Source of the DNA: Myxocyprinus asiaticus
Lineage: Eukaryota; Chordata; Actinopteri; Cypriniformes; Catostomidae
Direction of reading: 5' to 3'
DNA: 64,000 nucleotides
Assembly: GCF_019703515.2 (NCBI RefSeq)
Contig: NC_059372.1
Span: forward strand, 14,774,492 to 14,838,491
The position numbers were made by a program, and so were the translations under genes. This document shows positions 47,801 to 58,274 of the stretch, piece after piece. The first letter of the stretch is position 1. Each line of letters starts with the position of its first letter. The notes beneath the pieces are model-generated. The model had not been told where the DNA came from. It searched no databases and was given only the letters and a program-made list of their open reading frames with translations.

Positions 47801-50377
47801 TAACAAGAATACATAACCAAGAAGATATATTTATTGCATGTTGCAACAAAAACTTTACAGTTAGTATGTAGTGTTAATGTATCACTTACATGGGGCAAGA
47901 GGTGCAGCAGGGCATCTCCACAGAGTGTGCCCACTGCCATACCAGCCATCGGGCAGAGAAACATCTGTAGTATAGATGGTTGAAGCAGGGGTGCCAATCC
48001 CAAGGCAAACAGGGAGGGCAGACTGATCACAAAGAGAGCCAAGGAGGACCAACCTAGTGCTGAGACATAATCACCTTGTTTAACCTTTACTATCATGAAA
48101 ATAAACACAAGCTGATTCTGATATCGCATTTATCATTTGTCATTAACAATTAAAACATATACCTCTGAGGAAACTCTCACTGGTTTTGCTCCCCTGTCCA
48201 ACCACCTCTGTGTGTTGTAGACAAACTCCGCTGTCAATCTCGAAGAGGAGGGCAGGGCACAGGAAAGTGAAATGTACAGGAGTGATATGGGATGCTTTGC
48301 AAAGCCCAAAGTTCCACAGAAGCTGGGTAACATTCAGACACTGCAATAAGGAAATGCGTGGAAGATAAAGCGATATGATCTACGATTCAAAGAAAATTTG
48401 CTGATGGATGACAAAGAATCACCATAGAAGCCCCCAAAAAGCATTTTTCTCCATGCATGGCCATTCCAAAGAAGCTGTGCATATTGACAATAGAATTATT
48501 TATAATATACACTCACTGAGCACTTTATTAGGAACACTATGGTCCTAATAAAGTGCTCAATGTAGTCTTCTTCTGTTGTAGTAAATCCGCCTCAAGGTTC
48601 AACATGTTGTACATTCTGAGATGCTATACTGCTCACTACAGTTGTACAGAGTGGTTATCTGAGTTACCATAGCCTTTCTGTCAGCTCGAACCAGTCTGGC
48701 CATTCTCCGTTGACCTCTTTCATCAACAAGGTGTTTCTGTCCGCAGAACTGCCGCTCAATGGATGTTTTATGTTATTGGCACCATTCTGAGTAAACTCTA
48801 GAGAATGTTGTGCATGAAAATAACAGGAGATCAGCAGTTAAGAAATACTCAAACCAGCCCGTCTGGCACCAAAAATCAGGACACGGTCGAAATCACTGAG
48901 ATCACGTTTTTTCCCCATTCTGATTGCTGATGTGAACATTAACTGAAGCTCCTGACCCGTATCTGCATGATTTTATGCACTGCACTGCTGCCACACGATT
49001 GACTGATTAGATAGTCACATGAATAAGTAGGTGTACAGGTGTTCCTAATAAAGTGCTCAGTGAGTGTATTTGTTGAAGGCAACAGATAAATCGCAAATAT
49101 TTCATTAGATTATAGTAAATGTTTTACAAGTGCCAAAATATTTTGGAGGGCCCTTAAAAGCATGAAATGAATGAGAATGCTAACATAGCTTGCTCCAGAT
49201 ATTACGTATAGTATATAGACATCTGTGGTTTCATCTCCTATGATTTACAAAAGATGATCTTTCCTGTTCTACAATATTGTGACCTCATTCAACCTTGAAA
49301 AGGAAATTCAAGAGTATTTGAACTGAATCTTACTGACTGCACAAATGAAGATAGCAAAAGACCTTTGGCCATGTGATAGTGAAGAGGATTCGTAGTAGAC
49401 TTTGTCCATTTACAACACTCTAATAGGAAGTTCAGGAGTTAACTCACATTCCCATGAAGGTGTTTGTCTGTCAGGTGATCTGAAAGCAGTGAATCATGAG
49501 TTTGTGTCGTAGGCCGGGATGTGGAAGATAGTCAGACTTTGAGTGACTCCATTCTGCAGAAGATCCACTGAGCACTGATTTAATGTGAGGTCTAGGACTG
49601 AATGTTTAAACAAGTTTAATTAGTGGTGTTGGTATAAGTAAAGGATAATGTACAGTCAGTTGGTCATTATCGCAAAATAAACCTCAACAAGGTGATTAGG
49701 ACACAAAGCAAAGCATGCATCACCCAAAAGAGGTTTATATTGCCATAATGCAATACATTATACAAATTATTGTATGACTACTTTACAAACTAACAAATAA
49801 ATGAAATAAGAAAAATGAAATGTTGATTTGAGTTTAAATTATGTGAGAAGAAAGAAATTGCGGAGTGATACAAGACACTTAAAAACTAGTAGAGCGCAGT
49901 AGATTGGTTGCAATAGTCAACGGTCAAATACACAGTTTTGTGGTCATTTTACACAGCGGCCGACCAATCAGAATCAAGTATTCCAGAGAGCCGTGTAATA
50001 AAAGGCTGTGCAATTTTTTTTGTCAGTTCATTGACAATAATCAAACTCTGAACCAGATGGGAATAACCACACATGGGAAATCCAAAGTGAATGTTCATTT
50101 TATAAATGCAACACAAAACCAAAATAATGCTTTGGGCAACTGTGATTTCTGACCTTTCTGCGAGTTGGGGTGGGGTTGTGGACTGATGAGGATCACGAGG
50201 GTCTTCAAGTGAGTGGGAATGGGATAAGGGTTGAGAAGAATACTTCACCCCACCATGTCGGATCTCAAGGACACTGACCTCCCCCAGACCTAAACTTCCC
50301 AGTAACTTGTGCAGGCCCTCATAGGTCAAAGTCCCATTGTTCCCATACTGCAGGAAAAGGCATTGCAGGTAGTAACC
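44523..50377 (-). CDS. slc39a5: slc39a5-like zinc transporter (ZIP5), incomplete and possibly decaying
   Basis: ZIP5 imports zinc across epithelial plasma membranes (family knowledge). Exons in transcription order are 50154-50377, 49538-49574, 49448-49479, 48163-48340, 47890-48059, 46928-46973, 46682-46834, 45402-45482, 45013-45203 and 44523-44807. The N-terminal ectodomain shows YGNNGTLTYEGL and CLNVTQLLWNFGL. TM1-TM2 ends in GTLCGDALLHLLPH, TM4 carries the metal motif HNLTDGLAIG, and later exons give TM6-TM8. Position next to ankrd52 matches the human gene order. Oddities: the first exon (signal peptide) and the TM3 exon were not found, the TM5 motif reads YELLHELGD instead of HExPHExxD, and the stop lies inside a transposon. 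The join of the first two exons does not keep phase unless a weak donor near 50,140 is used. It may be a pseudogene or an altered paralogue. Confidence 0.8.
45013..45482 (-). CDS. slc39a5: slc39a5 TM5 and TM6-TM7 exons
   Basis: Exon 45402-45482 encodes VAFSLSLMGGLSTT and TM5 with FCYELLHELG. Exon 45013-45203 encodes DLALLLAAGW, a hydrophobic segment, and TMTAGVFLYVALADM. The first His and the Pro of the HExPHE zinc site are Tyr and Leu, each explained by a single transition. Confidence 0.85.
45693..46659 (+). mobile_element. Decayed Tc1-like element in slc39a5 intron
   Basis: Ends gagtggcaagaaaaagtatg and its partner (catatttttcttgctactg) are inverted repeats next to TA. A transposase trace is readable as FVDETKFENF near 46,075-46,110. 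A foreign segment (about 46340-46520, ggaggccccccaacactg and its mirror ggggggcctccaggaa) is nested within. Confidence 0.7.
46682..46973 (-). CDS. slc39a5: slc39a5 histidine loop and TM4 exons
   Basis: A 46-base exon (46928-46973) gives GVMMPESGRELDKLR. Exon 46682-46834 then gives the loop GHGHSHVQ and TM4 with WMVVVGNGIHNLTDGLAIG. The phases (0 to 1, then 1) are compatible. In known ZIP5 proteins TM3 lies between the LLPH motif and this loop; here it is absent. Confidence 0.8.
47890..48340 (-). CDS. slc39a5: slc39a5 exons for the CLN motif, TM1 and TM2
   Basis: Exon 48163-48340 encodes CLNVTQLLWNFGLCKASHIT and FLCPALLFEIDSGVC, the juxtamembrane cysteine-rich segment of ZIP4/ZIP5 proteins. 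Exon 47890-48059 encodes ALGWSSLALFVISLPSLFAL (TM1) and the TM2 block ending GTLCGDALLHLLPH. Junction phases (1, then 0) agree and the donor gtaagt is strong. Confidence 0.85.
48510..49066. mobile_element. MITE with TIR cactcactgagcacttta (slc39a5 intron)
   Basis: The ends cactcactgagcactttatt and aataaagtgctcagtgagtg are near-perfect inverted repeats, cleaner than in the copy at 19557-20068. Non-coding. Confidence 0.85.
49448..49574 (-). CDS. slc39a5: slc39a5 two short ectodomain exons
   Basis: Two mini-exons (49538-49574 and 49448-49479) read SVDLLQNGVTQ and HLTDKHLHGN, leading in phase 0 into CLNVTQLL of the next exon. This matches the ZIP5 order of a leucine-rich segment then a D/N-H-L segment before the CLN motif. 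The intron between them would be only 58 bases, with a good acceptor (ctgctttcag) and a weak donor (gtctga). Confidence 0.55.
50154..50377 (-). CDS. slc39a5: slc39a5 ectodomain exon (5'-most exon found)
   Basis: The exon encodes the ectodomain segment with YYLQCLFLQYGNNGTLTYEGL followed by GSLGLGEVSVLEIRHG, matching the ZIP5 N-terminal region in order and spacing. The acceptor could be at 50377 (ctgaag) or at 50347 (ttttcctgcag). The upstream exon with start codon and signal peptide was not recognised in 50.4-52.2 kb. Confidence 0.7.
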
Positions 50378-52260
50378 CTTCAGGTGAGAGAGTTTGAGAG
50401 ACGTTCATGAATGATTATTTTAACATCAGACATAATTCTCAAGGTCAACACATGTCAATGTCTTTATGATGGTACATAAGTGTAATAAACTCAGCCGGCC
50501 ACCCTGACCCGACCACCAAATTTCAACATGAGTACTGAAACTACAGCCCTAACCAAGCTGAATTTTGAGGGATTGCATCAGAGTAATTTGCTTTGCTGAA
50601 AATGACAGCAAAATTCTGCGCCTGCTGATCAGGACATACTTATTTGCAAAATCATACACGTTTACAAGTTTTGATGCAGCATTTTGTGCATACACAAAAT
50701 GCAAGGATTTTTGTGTGTTTGCTGGTATTCAAGAAAATCTGCTTGCCAATTTACAGTATTAGTCTTACATATTCAATTGAGCAGGGGTGTGCAGTTATTT
50801 TGGTGTTGGGGCCAGATCAGATGTTCAGTAGAACATGGAACAGAGAAGATAATTTCTGTATAGTTTTATCTTTTAAGCCCAGACATGCACTCAATGAATG
50901 ATGCACAATTTTCTCAAGTGTATACTGATGGGACCATTCTGCGATTGCTTGAAGTTTTGCTGCTATACTTTCTATCATGTGTTAGTAAAACTGAATAAAA
51001 TTATTAATTGATTATTTTACCATACTTCAATGCAGTGGTAATTTAGTATTCAATTTAACACTTTACATCAGGAGTCTGGTTTATAAGTAAAATAAAATAT
51101 TCGGGAAAGAGATTCTAAAAGCTTATTTTAATGTTGGCCGCAAAGTGGACCCGTTTACTTGTTTTATTCTCAGAACATTATCAACCTGTTTACATGCTCA
51201 TGGGTCATGATGTGGGTCTTGTCAATGTTTGGCACCCCATTCAGCACACAACTGAATAAAACAGGCTGCATAACACTGATAAATGATTACTGCCTGAGTA
51301 ACATTCAAATACAGGTGTGAGGGACTTCAGCATTTTACAAATAACACAAAGAATAAATATATTCCTCTCTCACTCTGTTTTACTCACGTGTCCCCTCCGT
51401 GCACTATTGAGCATTAAGTTGTTGTTTTTTGCAGAGAGAAAGCACGTGCACTCGCATGTATGATTGCCAGATTGCATAAATTAAGTATGACATAAGGCGA
51501 CATATTTCCATGTTGTGCAAGTATAAATCTCTGATTGGGGTGTTGCATATATTATCTGGCAACCCTGAGCATATTAAAAGCTTATGGATGCGCGATAGGT
51601 CCAAAAGCCAGATAAATGAAAGATCTAATAAAAAACGTTCATGATAAATCGACCCGCGGGCAGCAGTTTGCCCTGGTCTGCAATAGAGGGTGCTCAAAGG
51701 TTCGTTTGAGCGTGCTTAGCACAAGCTATCTGACAAAACATTTTTACATATGTAGTATCAAAGGCAATGACTGGAATTGGGTCTCTTTATTTTTTTATTT
51801 ATTTTTTATTTTTATTTATTTATTAAATTTTTTTTGGTCTTAGACTCTTTAGACTTAGAATGTGCTTCATGTCCTAACATCTAAATTACTGGAATTGGTT
51901 TGAAGTCAAAAATATTATTTAACATAACTGAATTAACTAGATTAGGTTACACTACAAAAAGCTAGCTTTGCGGTTTAGATAAAGTAGAAATAGCTCCTTA
52001 AGGTAACAATAGCAGGTTGCCACTTTTTACAGTGATCTGTCATGTGACAGATGTGTTTGGCTCAACTATCTTAAGATTCAGAGAAAACTAAGTTTGAAAA
52101 TGTTATAATGAAAATTTGTCTGAAAGATGAAGAAAAAAAGAAAAACAAAATTCTCAGTTTCGGTGTTGGCATAGTTACTGCATTTTGCCTTTGTGGGGCA
52201 TAAGATGACAGCAAATAGCTAGAGAAAAACACTCTGGCTGGATAACTTCAGATATATGGA
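50378..52260. other. Upstream of slc39a5, no gene recognised
   Basis: This AT-rich interval should hold the first slc39a5 exon and promoter. I could not find a start codon with a signal-peptide-like frame and a matching donor. A low-complexity T-rich run lies at about 51,790-51,835. Confidence 0.35.
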
Positions 52261-52780
52261 AGCCCAAGAGTGCCATATACAAAAGGATGAAGGAATAAAT
52301 GATCAATCTATTAATTTGAAAATAAAAATGTGAATAAATAATCCAATTTATAAATGGACAAATAAATAGACACATTTAAATGTGTTTATTTAATTCAGTT
52401 TTAAAATGTACTTACATTTAGCAATAAAACAGCACATTAATAAGTCATTTTTAAATGCAACTTTTAAACTGCATTTTAAAAAGCATTTGGCAATTGCTTT
52501 TCTTCATCCATTTGCCAGATGCTTTTCTTTATTGTTTGACTTTTCCTTTTCTTTTACCATTTGTCAGTCCATACATGCTGAAACCCAGGAGTGCCAATTA
52601 AAAAAGAATGAAGAAATAAATTATCAGTCTATTGATTTGAAAACAAAAACTTGAATAAGTCAATTTATAAATGGACAAATAAAAAGACACATTTAAATGT
52701 GTTTATTTAATTCATGTTTAAATATTCATGTTTATATTTAACAATAAAATTGTGCATTAATAAATCATTTTTATTTAATG
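52261..52780. repeat. Imperfect tandem duplication, unit about 320 bp
   Basis: The segment beginning agcccaagagtgcc (52261) recurs as acccaggagtgcc (about 52582). Both copies continue through tttataaatggacaaataaa and the palindrome acacatttaaatgtgt into acattaataa. No coding content. Confidence 0.75.
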
Positions 52781-53033
52781 TTTTTATTTTGTTATTAACC
52801 ATTTTTCTTGATTCTAATCATAAAACATACAAACACAACATAAAATACGGAATCAATTATTCACATTAAACCCCTCCCCCCGAACATTCCCCCTCTAGAA
52901 CATAAATAAATTAAAAAAAAAAAAAAAAACATTTAAAAAAAAGATACACTTTCAAACAACATCAATAATACACATACCCAACTAAACTACAAATCCCTCT
53001 CCACATCCCCTCCCCGAGAACCCTCCAAAAAAG

Positions 53034-53476
53034 CTAAATAACCCCCCCCCACTTCTTGACAAACACATCCCATTTCCCCAGCCTTCTAAAAATCACCTCT
53101 TCAAAAGCCGCCACCCCGCCCATCTCCCCGCACCATTCCCTAAACAAGGGTGCCCCAGCTGACTTCCATCCTCTGGGGTTTACTTTCCTGCCAATCATGA
53201 CTCCGGCTAGGACCCAACTTTTTATATATCTATCCCCAATGCTGACAACTGTCCCATCACCCAAGATACAGAGTCTGGGGCAAAATGAAAATTGAGTGTC
53301 CAATTCTCACACATAAAGCTCTGAACCCTCAACCAAAATTCTTGGAATTTAACACATCCCCAAAAAACATGTGTTGTGTCCCCGTCTTCTGATTGCCACT
53401 GCCAGCAGGTGGGTGTGTCTTTAAGACCCAACCAGTACAATCTAGTGGGGGTCAAATGCAAAATCTTAAATTGCAT
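53034..53476 (-). pseudogene. L1 ORF2 C-terminal Cys/His segment
   Basis: The frame reads LHLTPTRLYWLGLKDTPTC, CWQWQSEDGDTTHVFWGC, then FWLRVQSF, as in the C-terminal domain of fish L1-like ORF2 proteins. The first of its paired cysteines is altered (CWQW). Confidence 0.65.
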
Positions 53477-53485
53477 CAGACGGAG

Positions 53486-53533
53486 GCGCCTGGGTAGCTC
53501 AGTGAGTATTGATGCTGACTACCACCCCTGGAG
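53486..53533 (+). mobile_element. tRNA-like SINE head fragment inside L1
   Basis: gcctgggtagctcagtgag and gctgactaccacccctgg match the first 50 bases of the SINE at 31535. The rest is missing. Confidence 0.7.
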
Positions 53534-53535
53534 GG

Positions 53536-54725
53536 TCAAAATTGACTAACTAAATCACACAAATTTGCTGGGAATAATATGCCCAAATACTTAATGCCCT
53601 GTTTGGGCCACTGGAAGGCACCTGGTTGAAAAGCCGTTACTGCACAGTACACTGTCTGAGCCAAAGCTTCAGATTTAGACCAATTGACTCTGTATCCTGA
53701 GAATTTAGAGAAGGAATTAATAATCCTGTGGAGGAAAGGCATAGATCTAATGGAGTCAGAGACGAATAATAAAATATCATCTGCGTAAAGCAAAAGTGTA
53801 TGTGCCACACCTCCCGCCATCACCCCTGGAAAATCATCCTCCTTTCTTATCGCGGCTGCTAATGGTTCCAGGGCAAGACAGAACAATAATGGGGAAAGAG
53901 GGCAACCCTGCCAGGTGCCCCTACCCAGAATAAAATAATCTGAAATTAATCCATTTGTTTGTACCGCCGCTACCACGTGTCTCTGAAGTACTTAATCCAT
54001 TCAATAAAAGTATTTCTGAACCCGTATATTTCCAAAACCTTAAAAAGATAATCCCATTCTACCATATCAAACACCTTTTTGGCGTCAAGTGAGATGGCAG
54101 CGACCGGAGTCTGATCATTCGCCACTGACCACATGATATTGATGAAACGCCTAATGTTATCAGAAGAGCTGCGGCCCCGAATAAACCCCACCTGATCTAT
54201 GTGTATAACATATGTCATAACTTTACTTAATCGATTAGCCAAAATTTTTGACAAACATTTAACGTCTAGCTGGATCAGGGAAATTGGACGGTAATTCTTA
54301 CACTCACTTGGATCTTTGTTCTTTTTAAGAATCAGACTGATCCGGGCTTGTGTCATGGTTGGCGGAAGCTTTCCATTCTTTAATGATTCCGTATAAACTT
54401 CTAACAAAAATGGAGCCAGTTCTGTAGCATAAGATCTAAAAAATTCAGCGGCAAAACCATCTGGCCCCAGAGCCTTGCCTTAAGGTAAGATTATCTCAGA
54501 ATCAAGATAATTTTTTTGCTCAGTCGTCAGTTTAGGGAGACCTAATGGTTCCACAAAGTTTCTTATATCTTCATCAGTAGAAAAAGATGTGGAACTATAA
54601 AGATCAAGATAGAATTCTTTAAAAGCATTATTAATATCAATGGCTGAGGTAAATATTTCACCACTAGCAGTTTTCACTGAGGGAATGGTAGAAAAAGACT
54701 CTCTCTGCTTTATATATCTAGCCAA
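53536..54725 (-). pseudogene. L1 ORF2 reverse transcriptase, frameshifted
   Basis: Minus-strand frames in order are 54480-54725 (KQRESFSTIPSVKTASGE), 53970-54407 (MTQARISLILKKNKDPSECK, YRPISLIQLDVKCLSKILA, DQVGFIRGRSSSDN) and 53536-53976 (QGCPLSPLLFCLALEPLA and LLYADDILLFVS, with the YADD active site intact). Breaks near 54,480 and 53,973 separate them. Confidence 0.85.
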
Positions 54726-55088
54726 AAGCTTCCCTGCTTTATCACCTGACTCAAAGTCTTGCCCTGAACAGCCAAAACTCCTCTTTCCGCGACAAAATAG
54801 TATTATATATGTATTTCAATCGGGTCAATTCTCTGAGGCCATCAGAAGACATTTGGTGCTTGCTCTGCCTCAGCTCTTTTAATATTCCCTTCCAACTCCA
54901 CGAGTTCTCGTGCTTTGGATTTTTTGATGAATGAAGCGTACTGTATGATCTAACCCCTAAGAACCGCCACCCAAGCCATGCCCACAGAGGATACTGAGGA
55001 CCAGTTGGTCTCCATATAAACATTGATTTCAGCCTTTAACATTTGTTGGAATTCAGGATTTTGCAAAAGGGACACATTAAAGCGCCAA

Positions 55089-55420
55089 CTATATGATTTC
55101 CTTTTCTCCATAAGTGGCAACACCTCTAACAGCTCTGGTGTGTACCAGGGCGTGATCTGAGACTAAGATGTTTCCAATTGAGCAATCAACAACAGATGAA
55201 ATGAGGGACTTAGATATCAGAAAAAAATCTATTCTAGAATAAATCTTATGGACTGATGAAAAAAAATTATAGTCCCTACCAGATGGGTTCAAAAGTCTCC
55301 AAATATCTATAAGATCAAGATTTTTACACATCCTATGAAGCGTCAATGTTGCTCTAGGGGGTGTACATGCTTTTGCTTCACTATGATCAAGGACTGAGTC
55401 CATCAAAAGATTAAAGTCAC
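55089..55420 (-). pseudogene. L1 ORF2 endonuclease, C-terminal part
   Basis: The frame resumes beyond the insertion with LMDSVLDHSEAKACTP and YSRIDFFLISKSLISSVVD, then VSDHALV, which includes the SRIDFF and SDHA motifs of the APE endonuclease fold. It aligns directly after the GGD of the other side, showing that the two halves were once joined. Confidence 0.75.
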
Positions 55421-55768
55421 TGTGGAGCGGGACGTGGTCGTGTGTCTGTCACTGGGGAGAGAGGAAGCAGTAAGGACCATCACCTGGTGATTAATGATGC
55501 GTAACACCTGTTTCTCATTACAGTGAAGACGGAGATGGGCTTAAAAAGGCCACTGAGAACGGCAGTGAGAGAGGGAGAGTTGCGTGTAGCTGGAAGCCAC
55601 TTCTGTGTCTGAGAACCTGTTTAGTGTTACGTAAAGCTGAAAAGCCTGCTCTTTGTTACATGAAGCTGAAAAGCCTACACTTTGTCTGTGAAGCTGAACG
55701 CTGAATAAAAGCTGATTTACCTGGACTGCCAACCCGCTTCCCGCTTCCTTCCTGCTGAAACCTTTACA
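55421..55768 (+). repeat. Gypsy 5' LTR (348 bp)
   Basis: It begins tgtggagcgggacgtggtc and ends cctttaca. It contains ttaaaaagg (TATA-like, about 55540) and gaataaaagc (polyadenylation-like, about 55703). Just after it, ctcgtgccgaaacccaggag is in the place of the primer binding site. Confidence 0.9.
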
Positions 55769-55809
55769 CTCGTGCCGAAACCCAGGAGTCTGAAGGAAGA
55801 CTAGTCGCT

Positions 55810-56690
55810 ATGGACACCTCACCGCTGGGCGAAGTCATCTGCGCCCTGGCTAGCATCCAGGAGGCCCATCACAAAGCCCTGCTCGCCCAGGAGCGTCGTT
55901 TCCAGGAGCTCCTCCGGGCCCAGTCCGAGGATCAGCAGGCTCTACAGAGCTGGTTAGCTCCAGGCGGATCCTCCACCGCAATCCCGGAGGCAGCGATGAA
56001 GCCACAGCTCCTCCTGATGAAGATGGGCCCTCAGGACAACCCAGAGGCATTCCTAGGCCTCTTTGAGCACTCAGCCACCGCCTCCGGCTGGCCTCAAGGC
56101 CAGTGGGCCCTCCACTTGCTACCGCTGCTTTCCAGGGAGGCCCAACTCGCGGCGCAACAACTGCCAGCTGCGGACCTCCTGGACTATTTGAAACTGAAGA
56201 CGGTTGTCTTGAAACGGGTGGGCCGAACCCCGAACAACATCTCCAGTGGTTCCGCTCCATTACGCTGAGTGAAGTTGGCCGCCCGTTTGCATTTGCCCAG
56301 CAGCTCTGGGATGCCTGCCGAAAATGGGTGCTAGCTGGGGAAGGGCGCGCCGTGGAGGACATAGAGCTGATGGTGCTGGAGCAGCTGACCGTTTGTCTGC
56401 CCAAGAAGACTGCGGAATGGGTCCAGTGCCATTGCCCCACGTCGGTGGATGATGCCATCCAGCTGGCCGAAGCCCACATGGCGGCCTACCCCGAAGCCGG
56501 CGAGCAGTCCAAGTCTCTCTCTCACTCTCTCTCTCCTACTCCCCCCTGCCCCTCCCTCTCCACCCTCTCGACCTGTTCCCGCCCCCCAGAAATGGGGGGC
56601 GTATTTACCCAAACAGGCACCCCGCTTCCACGGGCTGCACTACGTGCCAAACCCCTCCCCTACCCCTCTCCGTTGTCCTTCCCAGGGTGA
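55810..56690 (+). pseudogene. Gypsy gag with SCAN-like capsid, frameshifted
   Basis: The first frame (55810-56268) starts MDTSPLGEVICALASIQEAH and has a charged helix (LLAQERRFQELLRAQ). It then gives LLLMKMGPQDNPEAFLGLFE, a capsid start. The capsid continues in another frame with PFAFAQQLWDACRKWVLAGE and LMVLEQLTVCLPKKTAEWVQ, the LEQFL..LP...W motif shared with vertebrate SCAN domains. The frame changes near 56,190-56,230. Confidence 0.85.
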
Positions 56691-56995
56691 TGTCTCCACC
56701 ACCACGGGTGCGGCCCGGGGAACCTGGGCCGGTCTGTTGGAGTTGCGGGGAGCCGGGACACGTCCAGGACCGGTGCCCAGTGATGGAAGTGGGGACGTGG
56801 ATCAGGGTCCCCGACACGCCACAGGCCGCCCCCGATCGAGCTGGGACGTATCGCATACCAGTAAGGGTTAAGGGGCTGCAATCGGGTTGCAATCAAACCT
56901 CGATCCACCACAGCTTGATCCATGACGGGGCTTTGGGTACAAATCACAAGGTGTTGGTGTGGTGTGTGCACGGGGATGTTTACGAATACCAGTAA
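56687..56995 (+). pseudogene. Gypsy gag zinc knuckle and start of protease
   Basis: The open frame has one CCHC knuckle at 56735-56776 (CWSCGEPGHVQDRC), which binds genomic RNA in packaging. The same frame then enters the retropepsin region: GLQSGCNQTSIHHSLIHDG, where the active-site D(S/T)G is read as QSG. Confidence 0.8.
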
Positions 56996-57159
56996 TGACC
57001 ACTGTTATTCAATTCCGGGGTGTAAAACATAGAGTGGAGGCCACAGTTAATTCCCGCCTCACCCATCTGCTGATTTTGGGAACAAATTGGCCGGGGTTTA
57101 TTGAAAGCGTTATGTGCGGATGGGTCCTGCAAATCGAAAACCCGGTGTGTGATGTGTGA
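56959..57159 (+). pseudogene. Gypsy protease C-terminal part
   Basis: Frame with IQFRGVKHRVEATVNSRL and LLILGTNWPGF, the final strand-and-flap part of the retropepsin fold of this group. A frame change separates it from the part upstream. Confidence 0.7.
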
Positions 57160-58255
57160 CGCGATGGCTGTGGAGGAGGAGCCGGGGCCATCTGCGTCTG
57201 CTCAGCGTCAGAATGACGCAGGAGGGGAATCCTCCGGTGTTCCCGCCCTCCGGGAATTCCGGACACTTAGGAAAAAAGCGGGACACTTAGGACTGGAAAG
57301 AACACTACACCATTTAATGGCCTGCTTTTATTGGCCGGGCATTCGCGGGGATGTGCGCAGATGGTGTGCGGCATGCCGTGAATGTCAGTTGGTGAATCCA
57401 TCGGCCACCCCAAGAGTGCCATTGCGCCCATTACCGTTAATCGAGATCCCCTTCGAAATAATTGGAATGGACCTTGTCGGGCCATTAGAACAGTCAGCAC
57501 ACGGATACCATTTTGTATTAGTCCTGATGGATTATGCAACACGATATCTGGAAGCAGTGCCTTTACGCAACATCACAGCATGTGGGGTTGCGGAGGCACT
57601 CTTCAAAATTATCTCCCAGGTGGGGATTCCGAAAGAAATCCTCACCGACCAAGGCACAACTTTTATGTCACAAACACTATGCGAACTTTATGAATTGCTG
57701 GGGATTAAATCGATTCGTACCAGTGTTTATCACCCGCAAACTGACGGGCTGGTTGAATGATTTAATCGAACCCTTAAAAACATGATTCGTAAGTTCGTAC
57801 AGGAGGACGCTAGAAATTGGGATAAATGGCTGGACCCCCTATTATTTGCAGTCAGGGAGGTCCCGCAAGCCTCCACAGGGTTTTCCCCCTTCGAGCTCCT
57901 GTATGGACGCCAGCCCCGCGGGGTGCTTGATGTCATACGGGTGGCGTGGGAGGAAGGACCTTCCCAGAGCAAAAGTGAAATTCAGTACGTCCTTGATCTT
58001 CGAGCAAAGCTACACACACTGGGTCAGTTGTCACAACAGAATTTGCTCCAAACTCAAGAGACACAAAGTCAGCTGTATAATAGGGGTGCCCAGCTACGGG
58101 AATTTGCACCGGGAGACAAAGTACTTGTATTGATCCCCACATCGAGCTTCAAATTACTCGCCAAGTGGCAAGGACCCTTTGAGGTTACACGGCGAGTCGG
58201 GATCTCAATTATGAAGTTAAACGAATGGATAGAGGCGGAGCACATGAAATTTACC
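57101..58255 (+). pseudogene. Gypsy integrase, one in-frame stop
   Basis: The zinc-binding HHCC domain reads GHLGLERTLHHLMACFYWPG and WCAACREC. The catalytic core has GMDLVGPLE (Asp), ILTDQGTTFMS (Asp) and YHPQTDGLVE (Glu). A TGA follows at 57758-57760, then the same frame resumes with FNRTLKNMIRKFVQED and LLYGRQPRGVLDV, and later a chromatin-contact-like segment (FAPGDKVLVLIPTSS; LAKWQGPFEVTRRVG). The stop is consistent with a C-to-T change at a CpG. Confidence 0.9.
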
Positions 58256-58274
58256 ACCTCAACCTCCTTAAATT

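Noticed and set aside
55850..56479. 209-codon open frame opposite the gypsy gag
   Set aside because: It is the GC-rich antisense shadow of gag.
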